Shown: positions 19,949 to 29,326, numbered from the stretch's first letter. The stretch is 64,000 nucleotides of DNA from MFD04580-c1 sp963702995 (GCA_963702995.1 OY969783.1:5952001-6016000); one strand, 5' to 3'. Numbers and translations: made by a program. The notes: generated by a model from the sequence alone, not told the origin.

Positions 19949-20938
19949 TCAGTACAGCAGCTTGAAGCGGTGCTGCTGCTGTTGCTCGCGCATCTGCTGG
20001 TTCGCGAGCTCGGCGTGATCCAGGCGGCCGTCGGGATAGATCGGCACCGACAGCGACTCGACACGCTCGGCCGCGAGTTCCGGCGGCATCGACTGGAGCG
20101 GGTCGGTGTGGACCGAGACGTCGATCGACTCCTGCACGGGCAGGGCACTCTTCCACGGGCCTTTGTTCGGCGGCACATCGCGATAGTCGCGGCCGAGGGC
20201 GACCTTCACAAAGTTCCCGCCGACGATGCACGTGTTGGTTGGGTCGAACCCAACCCAACCGGCCGACGGAAAGTAAAGCTCGCACCAGGCATGCGTCTGC
20301 GAGAACCCGCGGAAGCGCTCCGCATCCGGATGCACCAGCCCGCTCACATACCGGGCCGGGATGCGCAGCGCACGCGCCATCCCGATCATCAGGTGCGTGA
20401 AGTCCTGGCAGACGCCCGACCCCTTCTCGAGTAGTTCCGTGATGGGGCTCGCCGAGTTGGTGATCCCTTTCTGGTAGGTGAAACGGTCGGCGATCAGGTG
20501 CAGCATCCCCAGCGCCAGCTCGCCCAGGCTCATCCCGTCGCGTGGCGAAAGGGCCGCCACCAGTTCGCGAAGCGGCCCGGAGTCAACGATCGGCCCACCG
20601 AACTGAAGGAAGTCGTAGATCGAGTAATCGTAATCACTCGGCCTTAGCGGCCACTTGTCTTTGAATCGCTGCGGCTCGGGCCGGGGGCGGTCGGTCTCGA
20701 CGACGCTCGTCGCCACAATCTTGATCTGACGATGGAACGCATTCACCGTGAACCAGTGCACGATGTTCCCCAGCCAGTCGAAATAGCTGAACGCAGGCGT
20801 CGCCGGGCCGATCGCGAGGGTGAAGGAGAGACGGTGCTGGTCCAGCTCCTGCCGCGGGGCCATTCGCAGTTCCATGACCGATTCAGAGATCATGTCCGAG
20901 TAGGACAGGTCCGTCGTGTGGGTGATTTTCAGCAGCAT
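19949..20938 (-). CDS. Transglutaminase-like protein with N-terminal beta domain
   Basis: 329-aa protein with the bacterial transglutaminase-like N-terminal domain (MLLKITHTTDLSYSD, residues 1-95) followed by a transglutaminase core. Seen: an intact catalytic triad, Cys in SGVCQDFTHLMIG, His in FSQTHAWCELYF, Asp in GWVGFDPTN. The C-terminus is rich in Gln and Arg. This class is often encoded with Anbu and with COG2307/COG2308 genes, possibly in a peptide-modifying or peptide-processing pathway; those two partners are not in this window. Unlike its neighbour at 19057, it keeps the catalytic His. Confidence 0.88.
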   Translation of the reverse strand: MLLKITHTTDLSYSDMISESVMELRMAPRQELDQHRLSFTLAIGPATPAFSYFDWLGNIVHWFTVNAFHRQIKIVATSVVETDRPRPEPQRFKDKWPLRPSDYDYSIYDFLQFGGPIVDSGPLRELVAALSPRDGMSLGELALGMLHLIADRFTYQKGITNSASPITELLEKGSGVCQDFTHLMIGMARALRIPARYVSGLVHPDAERFRGFSQTHAWCELYFPSAGWVGFDPTNTCIVGGNFVKVALGRDYRDVPPNKGPWKSALPVQESIDVSVHTDPLQSMPPELAAERVESLSVPIYPDGRLDHAELANQQMREQQQQHRFKLLY

Positions 20939-21037
20939 GAGGTCATTGTCGGCGGCGGCGGTTGAGACGGATCATACCCGAACGACGTCGAAGAAAAACC
21001 GCGGCCGCCCCTTGCGAATGACTGGCAACCCTTCGCT

Positions 21038-22051
21038 TCAGCGGGATCGGATCAACTGCTGATCCTCCACGCCCAGCTCGGTCCGCTTGGCGTCAATGTC
21101 GCCAAGGAATCGGATCCCGTCGTTGTAGTACCCGGCCGTCGGCGAAAGGTTTGGCACCAGCGCCGTCCAGTAGTTGTTGAAGCGATGCATCATCGCTTCC
21201 CGCAGATACTTTGCGAGCATGGAGGCGACGGCGACGGGCAGGCACTGCGCCTCCGCCTTTTCGCAGAAGATGATGCGGGCGGAGTGCCCGTCGCGAGTGA
21301 GCAAGTATTCCGCGCGCGTTTCGGTTTCAGAACAGATCGCCAGCGACCAGTCGTCGAACATGAGCCTCAAGAGCCCACCGTAATACCCGCGGCCGCCCTG
21401 ACGGTCGCACATGATCGTCAGGTTTCGACCGGCATATTCCCGAAGCAACTGGTCGATATGGATCGCAGCGATTGAAAAGAGGGTACTCGCCTTATTCCGG
21501 GTCGCTTCAAACATCGCATTGAGCTGCTTCTCGCAGACAACCCGGGCGCGCAGATGGACACACGTCGCCCCCGACCGGCTCATCTCCTGACGTAACGCTT
21601 TGGCGAACAATTGGATCGGCAGGCCATCCTGGACGATCGGGAATCGTTCGTCGTCGGTCGGCCGATACCACGGATACTCCGCAAGATGGGCCGCCGCGTC
21701 TGGGGCCATTCGCCGGACGAGCGCATTCAAGTCGTCGCACCACTCCCCCGAAGCGGCCGACAGCGCCAGGATCGCCCGTTCCAACTCCCCAAGGCCGACT
21801 GACGGAGAATAAACCAACTTGCTATCGTTGACATGGATCTTCCGGCCGGTCCGTAACCGGTTGCGACTCACGAGCTTCCGCAAACGCGACCAGATGCACG
21901 GCATTTCCGCCGCCGCGCCGGCCGTTCCTCCTCCGCCGTCGTCGGCCGCCTCCCCCGTCGGCCGCTCCTGTACTTCAAAGGCGCAGCAGCCGACCGTCAG
22001 GGGCCCCAGCAGCGGCCCATACCCCGCCTCATCAATTCCAGCGACGATCAT
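21038..22051 (-). CDS. Divergent RNase HII-like protein
   Basis: 337-aa protein related to ribonuclease HII, which cuts the RNA strand of RNA/DNA hybrids. Seen: AGIDEAGYGPLLGPLTVG at the N-terminus, matching the RNase HII box DEAGRGPLAGP but with Tyr instead of Arg; a second acidic site in IMCDRQGGRGYYGG; and a SMLAKYLREAMM helix like the SILAK..R motif of RNase HII. The protein is about 130 aa longer than bacterial RNase HII, with an insertion after residue 25 and a long middle. It may be a planctomycete-specific relative rather than the housekeeping enzyme. The ATG is set by the motif at residue 3. Confidence 0.7.
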   Translation of the reverse strand: MIVAGIDEAGYGPLLGPLTVGCCAFEVQERPTGEAADDGGGGTAGAAAEMPCIWSRLRKLVSRNRLRTGRKIHVNDSKLVYSPSVGLGELERAILALSAASGEWCDDLNALVRRMAPDAAAHLAEYPWYRPTDDERFPIVQDGLPIQLFAKALRQEMSRSGATCVHLRARVVCEKQLNAMFEATRNKASTLFSIAAIHIDQLLREYAGRNLTIMCDRQGGRGYYGGLLRLMFDDWSLAICSETETRAEYLLTRDGHSARIIFCEKAEAQCLPVAVASMLAKYLREAMMHRFNNYWTALVPNLSPTAGYYNDGIRFLGDIDAKRTELGVEDQQLIRSR

Positions 22052-22286
22052 GACGCGAGTATAAGCATTGCCCGCAAAACGCCCCAGCTTTGCCTTTCGC
22101 CGCGCCCGAGGGCGGCGGGGGAGACGGTGCTAACCCCTTGCCAAATCGTCGGCTCCGACCGGCCAGGGGTCGCGTTCCCGGACGCCTATGCTTCGCGCAC
22201 CGAGGGACGCGCCTCTTGACAATCCCGGCCAGACGCCTAAATTATTCCCCACGACCGACGCAACGCACAACGGTTGTCGAAGCGTT

Positions 22287-22360
<74 letters not shown>

Positions 22361-22366
22361 TTACAG

Positions 22367-22398
22367 AACCCCGTTTCCTTACCGGAAGCGGGGTTTTT
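22367..22398 (+). terminator. Rho-independent terminator after tRNA-Asp
   Basis: 12-bp stem (aaccccgtttcc / ggaagcggggtt, one G-U pair) with a 5-nt loop and a following T5, starting 7 nt after the tRNA. Confidence 0.88.
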
Positions 22399-22861
22399 GT
22401 GCGCGCTGCAAGTCCGGCCGACGCCTTGATCGCGATAAGTCGTAACGCGGGGCGGAGGGTGTTGAATCCATCGACGGTTCACCTCGTCGCACCGATGTGG
22501 GCATCCGGGGGACGGGGCGGCTCGCCCGATGTTCGTCGAGACGCGAAATTTCGGCCGAACCATTTCAACCGAGGATTGGACGCGTGAGGTGGGGTTGCGT
22601 CGGCCCTCGTCCAACGGCGAAATCAGCGGAGTCGCCGGGTCCTTGGCCCTTGAAATTCTATGGCAACTCCGCGTCGTGTTCAGGATACTTCACGGAGGGG
22701 ACTGAACGGTCACAGCGGCGGGCGACACACCTGCCGCTCCTCATATCGGGTGCCGATTCGCGACACGTAGTTTTCGAAAGCGGATGCTGGGAACATGACG
22801 GACACGGCGGACCGGGGACGCCGACGCCCCGAAGCGGGCGCGGCAAGACGAGGGCATATTC
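22399..22861. other. Intergenic region, no gene recognised
   Basis: About 460 bases between the tRNA terminator and the signal peptide of the next gene. Open frames here lack family features. The promoter of the thioredoxin-like gene should lie near its 3' end. Confidence 0.4.
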
Positions 22862-23568
22862 ATGATCTTCACACTTCTGACACACAAGCGAGCCCTCTTC
22901 GCACGCTCCGCTATCGCTCTGTTGGCGTGCGCCCCGTCAGTCGTCCTACAGGCGAGGGGGGCGGGCACGCGCCGCGCCAAATCGCCCAGGAGCCGTCGCG
23001 GTCACGGGCTCTGGCCGACGACCCAGGCGCGAGTGCCGCGAACCTTTGGCATGCGGCGCCCCTCGCGTCGGTGGCCGACGAGCTGAAGTCTGGTCCGCAG
23101 CCGGGGTCGGCGCTGGGTGAGAGTTTCGAGCCGCTCAACCTCACGGGCGCGCACGCGGGCGAAAAGCACTGTCTGGTTTGCGAGAACGGCCTGAACCCGG
23201 TGGCGATGATCTTCGCGAGGGAGCCGAGCGACGCCCTGATGGCACTCCTGCGGCGACTCGACGCGGCCGTGGCCCAGCACCGCGACGCAAGGCTCGGCAG
23301 CTTTGCGGTCTTCCTCGGCGATAAAGAGGGGCTCGACCAGCAACTCGTCGCGGCCGCTCAAAAGAGTGAGTTGAAGAAGCTCATCGTCAGCATTGATGTG
23401 CCCGAAGGGCCGTCGGGGTACAACGTCGCCAGGGAGGCGGATGTGACAGTCGTCCTTTACGTTGACCACAAAGTCAAAGCGAACCACGCTTTCAAGAAGG
23501 GTGAATTGTCGGAGAAGGGCATCGACGCGATTCTGGCCGACCTGCCGCGAATCCTGCCCGAGAAGTAG
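22862..23568 (+). CDS. Exported thioredoxin-like protein (frameshifted in sequence)
   Basis: Small exported protein of a thioredoxin-like family I recall as widespread in planctomycetes; function unknown. Seen: a signal peptide (MIFTLLTHKRALFARSAIAL, then LACAPSVVLQA) in one frame and the mature protein in another. The frames join if one base is added to the G6 run at 22956-22961. The mature part has SFEPLNLTGAHAGEKHCLVC, CENGLNP and an ADVTVVLYVDHKVKANHAF strand; the two Cys in CLVC match the usual CxxC-like position. An alternative reading from ATG 22795 avoids the shift but replaces the signal peptide with Arg-rich shadow sequence. It is followed by another thioredoxin-like gene. Confidence 0.7.
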
Positions 23569-23610
23569 CCATTTCGTCCGGTCAGCCCTTTTCCTTCTTA
23601 GAGGTTCTTG

Positions 23611-24897
23611 ATGAAGTTCGAGATGACCTTATCCGCGGGCGCCCTGCTTCTTCTCATCCTCGGCACAGCGAACGCCGCGGGGACCGCGCTTCAGACCGAT
23701 CTGAAAGACCCGCCTTTGGCTGCCCACTGGATCTACGACGACCTGCCGAAAGCGATGTCCGAAGCCAAGGCGTCGGGCAAACCGATCCTGGTGGAGATGC
23801 GCTGTGTCCCATGCCCGCCCGGCAAGAAGATCGACGGCGAAGTCACTCACCCCGACGCCGACCTGGAGGCGCTCGAAAGCAAGTTCGTATGCGTTCGCGT
23901 GATCCAGACCAACGGCTTGGACCTCCGGCGCTTTCAGTACGACTACGACCTGTCTGTGGCGTTCCTGTTCCTCAACGCCGACGGGGCCCTTTATGGGCGC
24001 TACGGCACGCGGAACGGCGCGAAGGAACATTCGGAGGACTTCCTCTCCATCGCCTCGGTGCGAAAATCGGTGGAGCGGGCTTTGGCATTGCATGCGGCGT
24101 ACCCGGCAAATAAGGAGGCGCTGGAAGGCAAGCAGGGCGTCACCTCGACGTATGCGGTGCCTGAGGAGATCCCCGGGCTGACCAGCATGCCGCATACGAC
24201 CGTGGAGCGCGAATCGTGCATTCATTGCCACATGATCAAAGACGCGCTTCTGCGCGTGAAGTGGAGCGGCCGCACCCTGGCGCCGCGCGATCTGTACGCG
24301 TACCCGCTTCCCGACCGGATCGGTCTGACAATGGATGTTCAGGATGGCCTGCTCGTCCAATCGGTGGCGGCCGACTCGCCGGCCGCGAAGGCGGGTTTGG
24401 TGGTTGGGGACGAACTGGCTTCGATCAACGGGCAGCCGCTGATCTCAATCGCCGACATCCAATGGGTCTTGAACGGGGCCCCCGAGGAGACCACGCTCGA
24501 CGTGAAGGCGGTTCGCAGCGGCCGGTTGGTCGAGAAGAAGGTTGCGTTGAAGGGCGACTGGTGGCGAACGGACGTGGGGTGGCGGAAATCCAACCACGAC
24601 CTCGGCTCCGGTGCATACTTCCAAGCGGTGACGCCGGAGAACAGGGCGAAGCACGGCATTGCACCGGGCGAACTCGCAATCCGCACCCAGTACCTCGAAG
24701 CGAACCGCGCCGCCGCCTTGAGCAAGGCGGGGTTGAAGGTCGGCGACATCTTCGTGGCGATCGACGGCAAGACCACGCCGATGACCGATTCGGAGTTCCT
24801 GATCAACCTCCGGCTCAGCCATGGCCCGGGGGAGACGTTCAAGGCGACGATCGTCCGCGGGACCGAGCGACAGGAACTGACGTTGCCCACGTGGTGA
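23611..24897 (+). CDS. Exported thioredoxin-like/CxxCH/PDZ protein
   Basis: 428-aa exported protein. Seen: signal peptide (residues 1-22, ending TANAA); thioredoxin-like region with KASGKPILVEMRCVPCPPG; a single CIHCH (CxxCH) motif near residue 205, the covalent heme c attachment pattern; one clear PDZ domain (LLVQSVAADSPAAKAGLVVGDELASINGQ) and a second, weaker PDZ-like unit near the C-terminus (AALSKAGLKVGDIFVAIDGK). The set suggests a periplasmic redox sensor or scaffold, possibly linked to the thioredoxin-like protein just upstream. ATG 23611 follows a purine-rich agaggt; the TTG one codon upstream is less likely. Confidence 0.8.
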   Translation: MKFEMTLSAGALLLLILGTANAAGTALQTDLKDPPLAAHWIYDDLPKAMSEAKASGKPILVEMRCVPCPPGKKIDGEVTHPDADLEALESKFVCVRVIQTNGLDLRRFQYDYDLSVAFLFLNADGALYGRYGTRNGAKEHSEDFLSIASVRKSVERALALHAAYPANKEALEGKQGVTSTYAVPEEIPGLTSMPHTTVERESCIHCHMIKDALLRVKWSGRTLAPRDLYAYPLPDRIGLTMDVQDGLLVQSVAADSPAAKAGLVVGDELASINGQPLISIADIQWVLNGAPEETTLDVKAVRSGRLVEKKVALKGDWWRTDVGWRKSNHDLGSGAYFQAVTPENRAKHGIAPGELAIRTQYLEANRAAALSKAGLKVGDIFVAIDGKTTPMTDSEFLINLRLSHGPGETFKATIVRGTERQELTLPTW

Positions 24898-25007
24898 ACG
24901 CCGGCGGCCGATCTTCGTTCCCTTTTTCGGTTTTGATCACGCACCGTGGCTTTACCCTTGGGACGCGCCTCGGAATGCAATCATCATCCGTTCAACAGAG
25001 GACATCT

Positions 25008-25454
25008 ATGATTCGCTTTTGCGTCTACGCCGTCGCCTTTACGCTGATGGCAACGATCAGCGCGCGGGCGGCGGAACACCCTGCGGCGGAACACCCTGCG
25101 GCGGAACAACCGGCGGCGGCAACCGGTTTCTGGGGCGAGGTCACGGGGACCGTGAAGTCGGTGCGGGAGGACGGTACATCGTTCACCCTTCTCATCTCCA
25201 AAGCTGAAGCGGGCGAACACAATACCGCAAAGAAACCGGCCGCCATGGTGGGGAAAGTCATCTCGCTGGGGACGCGGATGCCGCGGGACAAAAATCAGAA
25301 GCCCTCGCCGCACGTGGACGACATCGCGTACATCAAGTCGCTTAAGGTGGGGGACGTGATTACCGTCAAAATGTTCTCCGTCATGTCAGCGCCTGACGTT
25401 CATCGGATCCAGGCCCCTGGCAAGGCCGCGACGACGCAGCCGAGCGAAAAGTAA
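25008..25454 (+). CDS. Small exported protein of unknown function
   Basis: 148 aa. Seen: signal peptide (MIRFCVYAVAFTLMATISA) followed by a short tandem repeat (AEHPAAEHPAAEQPAA) and a beta-rich domain with GTVKSV, TLLISKAE and VGDVITVKMFS strands, resembling a small OB-like fold. Family not recognised. It follows the PDZ protein by 110 bp and precedes a propeller protein by 29 bp, so the three may form one transcript of exported proteins. Confidence 0.7.
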   Translation: MIRFCVYAVAFTLMATISARAAEHPAAEHPAAEQPAAATGFWGEVTGTVKSVREDGTSFTLLISKAEAGEHNTAKKPAAMVGKVISLGTRMPRDKNQKPSPHVDDIAYIKSLKVGDVITVKMFSVMSAPDVHRIQAPGKAATTQPSEK

Positions 25455-25483
25455 CGACGGCGGCCCTGAAAGCGAGGACCAAC

Positions 25484-26488
25484 ATGCGCAGCCTCACATC
25501 GCGACGCGTCCGGTTGATCACCCTGTCGCTTGTGGCGCTGGCGATGGCTCGCACGGCGCCCGCGCAGGCGACGATCGACGAATTCCCGCTGGCATCCGAC
25601 GGCCATCGCCCGCAGGCGATCGTCAGCGGGCCGGATGGGAACCTTTGGGTCACGGAGGTCCTGAAGCACGAGATCCTCCGCGTGACGCCGGCCGGGAAGA
25701 TCACCGAGTTCCCGGTGCCGGGTAAGGCCGTCGGCGTCCTCCAGGGGATCGCCGCCGGCCCGGATGGGAACATCTGGTTCACCTCGCGGGAGGAGAACTC
25801 CATCCGCCGGGTCAGCCCCAGTGGCGAATTCAACGGCGAGTTCCCGCTCCCATCGGGCGCGACAGACAACAACACGCTGACCAAGGGGAGCTGGCCGCGC
25901 GAAATCGTCGCCGCGCCGGACGGGGCTCTTTACTTCGCGGAGATGTCTTCGAACAAGATCGGACGAATCACGCCGGATGGAAAGATCACCGAGTTCCCTA
26001 TTCCGACGAAGGACGCGAAGCCTTACTGCGTCGTCATTGGCCCGGACAAGCAATTGTGGTTCACCGAAAGCGGGGTTGATAAGATCGGCCGCATGGACCT
26101 GGCGACGGGGAAGGTCACAGAGTTTTCGCTCCCGGCGCCCAAGGCTTTCCCGCGCGAAATCACGGTCGGGTCGGACGGGAACTTGTGGTTCACGGAGAAT
26201 AGCGCGGACGAGATTGGCCGCATCACGCCCGAGGGGCACATAACGGAGTTCCCGCTGAGCAAGGGGTGTCAGCCTGTGGGGATCACGACCGGGAAAGACG
26301 GGAACGTCTATTTCGCCGAATTCAAGGCGGGCAAAATCGGCCGCATCACGCCGCAGGGGAAGGTAACCGAGTTCGATCTTTCTACGCCCAAGTCACAGCC
26401 GTTCTGCCTGACGAGCGGCCCGGATGGGAACATCTGGGTCGCCGAGCAAGCCAATCGCGTGGCGAGGCTTAAACTGGCCGCGGACTGA
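25484..26488 (+). CDS. Exported Vgb/NHL-type beta-propeller protein
   Basis: 334-aa exported propeller related to virginiamycin B lyase (Vgb) and SMP-30/NHL-type proteins. Seen: signal peptide to about residue 28 (ending APAQA), then seven repeats of GPDGN(L/I)W(F/V)TE...IGRITP.GKITEFP. True Vgb lyases open cyclic streptogramins, but many proteins with this fold do not, and nothing nearby indicates antibiotic resistance. A general periplasmic binding or lyase role is as far as the sequence goes. Confidence 0.85.
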   Translation: MRSLTSRRVRLITLSLVALAMARTAPAQATIDEFPLASDGHRPQAIVSGPDGNLWVTEVLKHEILRVTPAGKITEFPVPGKAVGVLQGIAAGPDGNIWFTSREENSIRRVSPSGEFNGEFPLPSGATDNNTLTKGSWPREIVAAPDGALYFAEMSSNKIGRITPDGKITEFPIPTKDAKPYCVVIGPDKQLWFTESGVDKIGRMDLATGKVTEFSLPAPKAFPREITVGSDGNLWFTENSADEIGRITPEGHITEFPLSKGCQPVGITTGKDGNVYFAEFKAGKIGRITPQGKVTEFDLSTPKSQPFCLTSGPDGNIWVAEQANRVARLKLAAD

Positions 26489-26825
26489 CATCGGCCCCAC
26501 CTCAATGTAGTTAATGGGCCATCGTCGGATTCAGAGCGATCCCGTTTTACGCTGCCTCCCCACGATGGTGTGACTGTTCAGTCCCCGGCACGCCGCGCGA
26601 CTATCTGTAGCAGGCACACTCCGTGTGGCGTCCGCTCTTGTGATCGGGGCGCTCGGAGAGATCATCCACGGGTGAAGGTGCGAAGGTGCGTGCATGGAGT
26701 ATGCCCGCGACGGGGATATCGCCCACTCAAAATAGAACGGCCGCGCCGCGCGAGATGCACAGGCGCGGCCGCTGAGACGGGCGAGCGGGCGATGGCATGC
26801 ATCGCCCGCGGGCTCGGCAGCTGGC
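26489..26825. other. Convergent intergenic region with dispersed repeat copy
   Basis: About 340 bases between convergent genes. No gene visible. It contains one copy of a 21-bp sequence that recurs inverted at 36127-36147. Confidence 0.5.
26607..26627 (+). repeat. Dispersed 21-bp repeat, copy 1
   Basis: Matches the reverse complement of 36127-36147 at all 21 positions. Its core (gcacactccgtgtg) is itself a near-palindrome. Both copies are in non-coding DNA. Confidence 0.85.
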
Positions 26826-27365
26826 TTACTTCTTTTCCTTCTCGTCCTTCTTTTCGTCCTTCTCGTCCTTCTCGCTGTCGCCAAGGGGCTTTTCGATGTC
26901 GTCGGCCATCAGCTTGCCATCCATCGACACCTTGATGGCGTGGATGACTTTCCCAACCTTCACATCGACTTCGTAGAACTTCTTTTCGCCGGCGGTGGCG
27001 ATGGCGGCCTCGTCGATCTTGCCTTCGGGCTCCGCCTTCTTCACGGCCGCCGTCACCTCGGCGGGGAGCTTGGCGACATCAACGTCCGCCTCTTCCTGAA
27101 CCACCTCACCCGCCTCGTTGATGATGTAGGCGTGGTCCACCTCCTTCACCTTGAAGCCGACTTCGTAGAGGACCTTGCCGCCGACATCGGCCTTGCCGAA
27201 CTCTTCGAGCTTCTTGTCGCCGAGCGCCTTCTTGGCGGCCGCCTGAACGGCGGCGGGCGCCTTGGCGAGCGCGGCATCGTCCTTCTCGCCCGCCAGCGCG
27301 AGCGTCCCCGCCGCGATGCCCATGGTCAGACCCATCGCCGCCAACCCAGTTCGCGAGAGCTTCAT
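26826..27365 (-). CDS. Exported PepSY-like protein with charged tail
   Basis: 179-aa exported protein. Seen: signal peptide (MKLSRTGLAAMGLTMGIAA...TLALA), then two tandem PepSY-like units, each with a helix (AVQAAAKKAL / EVTAAVKKAE) and a beta hairpin containing YEVGFKVK/YEVDVKVG, and a Lys/Asp/Glu tail built from KDEK repeats. PepSY domains are usually periplasmic and may inhibit peptidases or bind peptides. The ATG at 27365 begins the signal peptide; an upstream extension is not conserved. Confidence 0.75.
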   Translation of the reverse strand: MKLSRTGLAAMGLTMGIAAGTLALAGEKDDAALAKAPAAVQAAAKKALGDKKLEEFGKADVGGKVLYEVGFKVKEVDHAYIINEAGEVVQEEADVDVAKLPAEVTAAVKKAEPEGKIDEAAIATAGEKKFYEVDVKVGKVIHAIKVSMDGKLMADDIEKPLGDSEKDEKDEKKDEKEKK

Positions 27366-27589
27366 CTTGTTCCTCGTAAGTTCGCTCGGCCGCCGCCCGA
27401 TTTGGGGGCCCGTCGCCGTCCGACAAGGAAAGCGAGGGAGCGTAACAGCCGGTAAGATAGAGCCTGAAAATGACGCGAGAATGAGGGCGTCGGAATTTGT
27501 CAAATCGTGGAGGGGCCACGAACACGACGAGGCGGCGTTGCGGGATGCGGCGTCGAACGCGCCTCAACGTTTAGCTACCAGGAAGTCGT

Positions 27590-28705
27590 TCAGGCGGGGA
27601 CGGGAAGGGCAACGCCGCGACGGCGGCCGCCCATCCTGCGGCGCCCGCGTCGAATGATGTAAACCGCGACGAATAGATCGGCGAGTGCGACTGCGACAAT
27701 CGCAACCGAAGCCCGGGAATGGGAAACCGGCGACCGGCGCCTCGCCGGAGAGGCCAGCAGTGCGGCCCACTGGCTTAAAAATTCGCTGATCGACCCCTCT
27801 GACGGTTCAACCGTTGAGGCCGATGCGGGGTGGAAACCGGAGCGGAGTGCGGCCGATCGTGTGGCGCGCTCGTTTCTGCCGGAAGCCCGGAACCCCTGGA
27901 TCGGGGCCGAGACAGGCTCGCTCCCCGGTCGGGCCACATCGTCCACAGTGGTACTCAAGAAGATCGTGTCGGACGTCGCGGGCGTCGGTGCCGAAATCAC
28001 CACGGTCCCGAACGGGAACGCGACCGTCGGCGTGGCCCGGCTGCTGGCATCGGTGACATGGGGAGCATCGTGCGATGGCGCTTCGCGAGCGAAGGTCGTC
28101 GCAACGATCAGATTCGGGCGACCCGGCGCCGCTGAGACGGACGCATCCGCGGCCACCTGGGCCGACGCCGTCCGCCGCACCGCCGGCTCGCTCTGGCGAA
28201 CCGGGATCACGCCTGAGACCGAAGGAGCGGCCGCGGGTATTGAGGGGCCGTCCGTATCAATCGTCAGCTGATCTTCGACCGAATCCTGCGTCGTGTGACC
28301 GCCGGCCGCTCCCGTCCCGTTCCCCAGCGGGCGGGACACGCGGCTCGACCGGCCGCTGCCAGTTTTCTGGGCGACAACGGCGGGCACGGATAAATCGGTG
28401 TTGATGTTGTCCGCCGCGTCGTCCACGTCGCGGCTTTTACCGGAGAAGCCTGGGTCGTCGCTGGCGGCGACCGGTTTATGTTCGACGTGGCACTTTATCT
28501 TGTTCGACGATGCGTGGATCGACGACGCGTGGGCAGCGACTTGGGCGGAGGCGTGAGAAAAGGCGACGGCCGACAGGAGCCGCCGAGGCTCAAGGCGTTC
28601 AACCAGGGCACGCAACCCAACGAACCTGCAAGCCTGCTGTACCGAGGCGACCGGCACAAGGCCAGTACGGAGATCGCGATGACCCTCAGGGTCGCGTGAG
28701 ATCAT
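27590..28705 (-). CDS. LEPR-XLL protein with C-terminal membrane segment
   Basis: 371-aa protein. Seen: the motif LVERLEPRRLLSAVAF about 45 residues after ATG 28705, a classic planctomycete LEPR-XLL element; then about 270 residues of Ala/Ser/Pro/Thr-rich low-complexity sequence; then a single hydrophobic helix (ASVAIVAVALADLFVAVYII) followed by Arg-rich residues, which would place the basic end in the cytoplasm. No catalytic domain. It looks like a cell-surface stalk or anchor protein. Confidence 0.6.
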   Translation of the reverse strand: MISRDPEGHRDLRTGLVPVASVQQACRFVGLRALVERLEPRRLLSAVAFSHASAQVAAHASSIHASSNKIKCHVEHKPVAASDDPGFSGKSRDVDDAADNINTDLSVPAVVAQKTGSGRSSRVSRPLGNGTGAAGGHTTQDSVEDQLTIDTDGPSIPAAAPSVSGVIPVRQSEPAVRRTASAQVAADASVSAAPGRPNLIVATTFAREAPSHDAPHVTDASSRATPTVAFPFGTVVISAPTPATSDTIFLSTTVDDVARPGSEPVSAPIQGFRASGRNERATRSAALRSGFHPASASTVEPSEGSISEFLSQWAALLASPARRRSPVSHSRASVAIVAVALADLFVAVYIIRRGRRRMGGRRRGVALPVPA

Positions 28706-29326
28706 GGCCACAGTATAGCCGCGGGTTTGACGAACGAAAGAAGCAAGAATATGGTATCCTGGGCCTCTTAGTGGCTCCCGGTCAACACGATCTCGTGAGC
28801 GTCGTCTGCTCCTCGGCCCGCGCGTGTCAAGCTCGCGAAACTGTAACGCGGAACGCATGCAGACCGGCTGCTAACGCCTCGCATTACAGAACATACATCG
28901 TTTGCACTCAGGTTGCGCGCATCGACACCGTTTGGGGCATGTTGTATAGTCCGGCGACGGGTGGTGTGGTGGGTGCGCGGTGGAGTCTCCGCGCGAATTT
29001 TCGTGACGCGGTTGCCGTTCGTAATGAGTCGCGCCGTGCCGAAGTTGAGCGAGCCGATCGGCGGTCAAGCATTCCACGCGGATCCGGGTGGCGGCTCGAT
29101 CAAGTCCACACAGTAGCGCACGACAGTCGTACGTGGGCCCGCAATCGCGGGCGGACGATCTGAGACCGTGGATCGACGGCGGCCGTTGGCGCGAACTGGC
29201 GCTCGTCGTCGTGCGAAACCTGCTCCAGCCCTCGGTGACAGCTTTTCGGCCGGTGCAACGCAGATGGACCGGGGCAGATGGACCGGGGCAGGTGGACCGG
29301 GGCAGATGGATCGGGCAGAACGACAG
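28706..29326. other. Divergent intergenic region with short tandem array
   Basis: About 620 bases between the LEPR-XLL protein and the first glycosyltransferase. No gene recognised. The last 60 bases hold a tandem array (separate entry). Promoters for both genes are expected here. Confidence 0.4.
29264..29318 (+). repeat. 14-bp tandem repeat upstream of glycosyltransferase start
   Basis: Four units of atggaccggggcag (third begins with g, fourth is 13 nt and slightly diverged) end 9 bp before the ATG at 29327. Being next to the start codon, copy number could affect translation or transcription of the glycosyltransferase genes. Two of the units also carry ATG triplets in other frames. Confidence 0.85.

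Noticed and set aside
22795..23568. Start at ATG 22795 for the thioredoxin-like protein
   Set aside because: It gives an Arg-rich leader, while a proper signal peptide is present in another frame from ATG 22862.
25484..26488. Calling the propeller a virginiamycin B lyase resistance gene
   Set aside because: Repeat similarity alone is not enough; it has a signal peptide and no resistance context.
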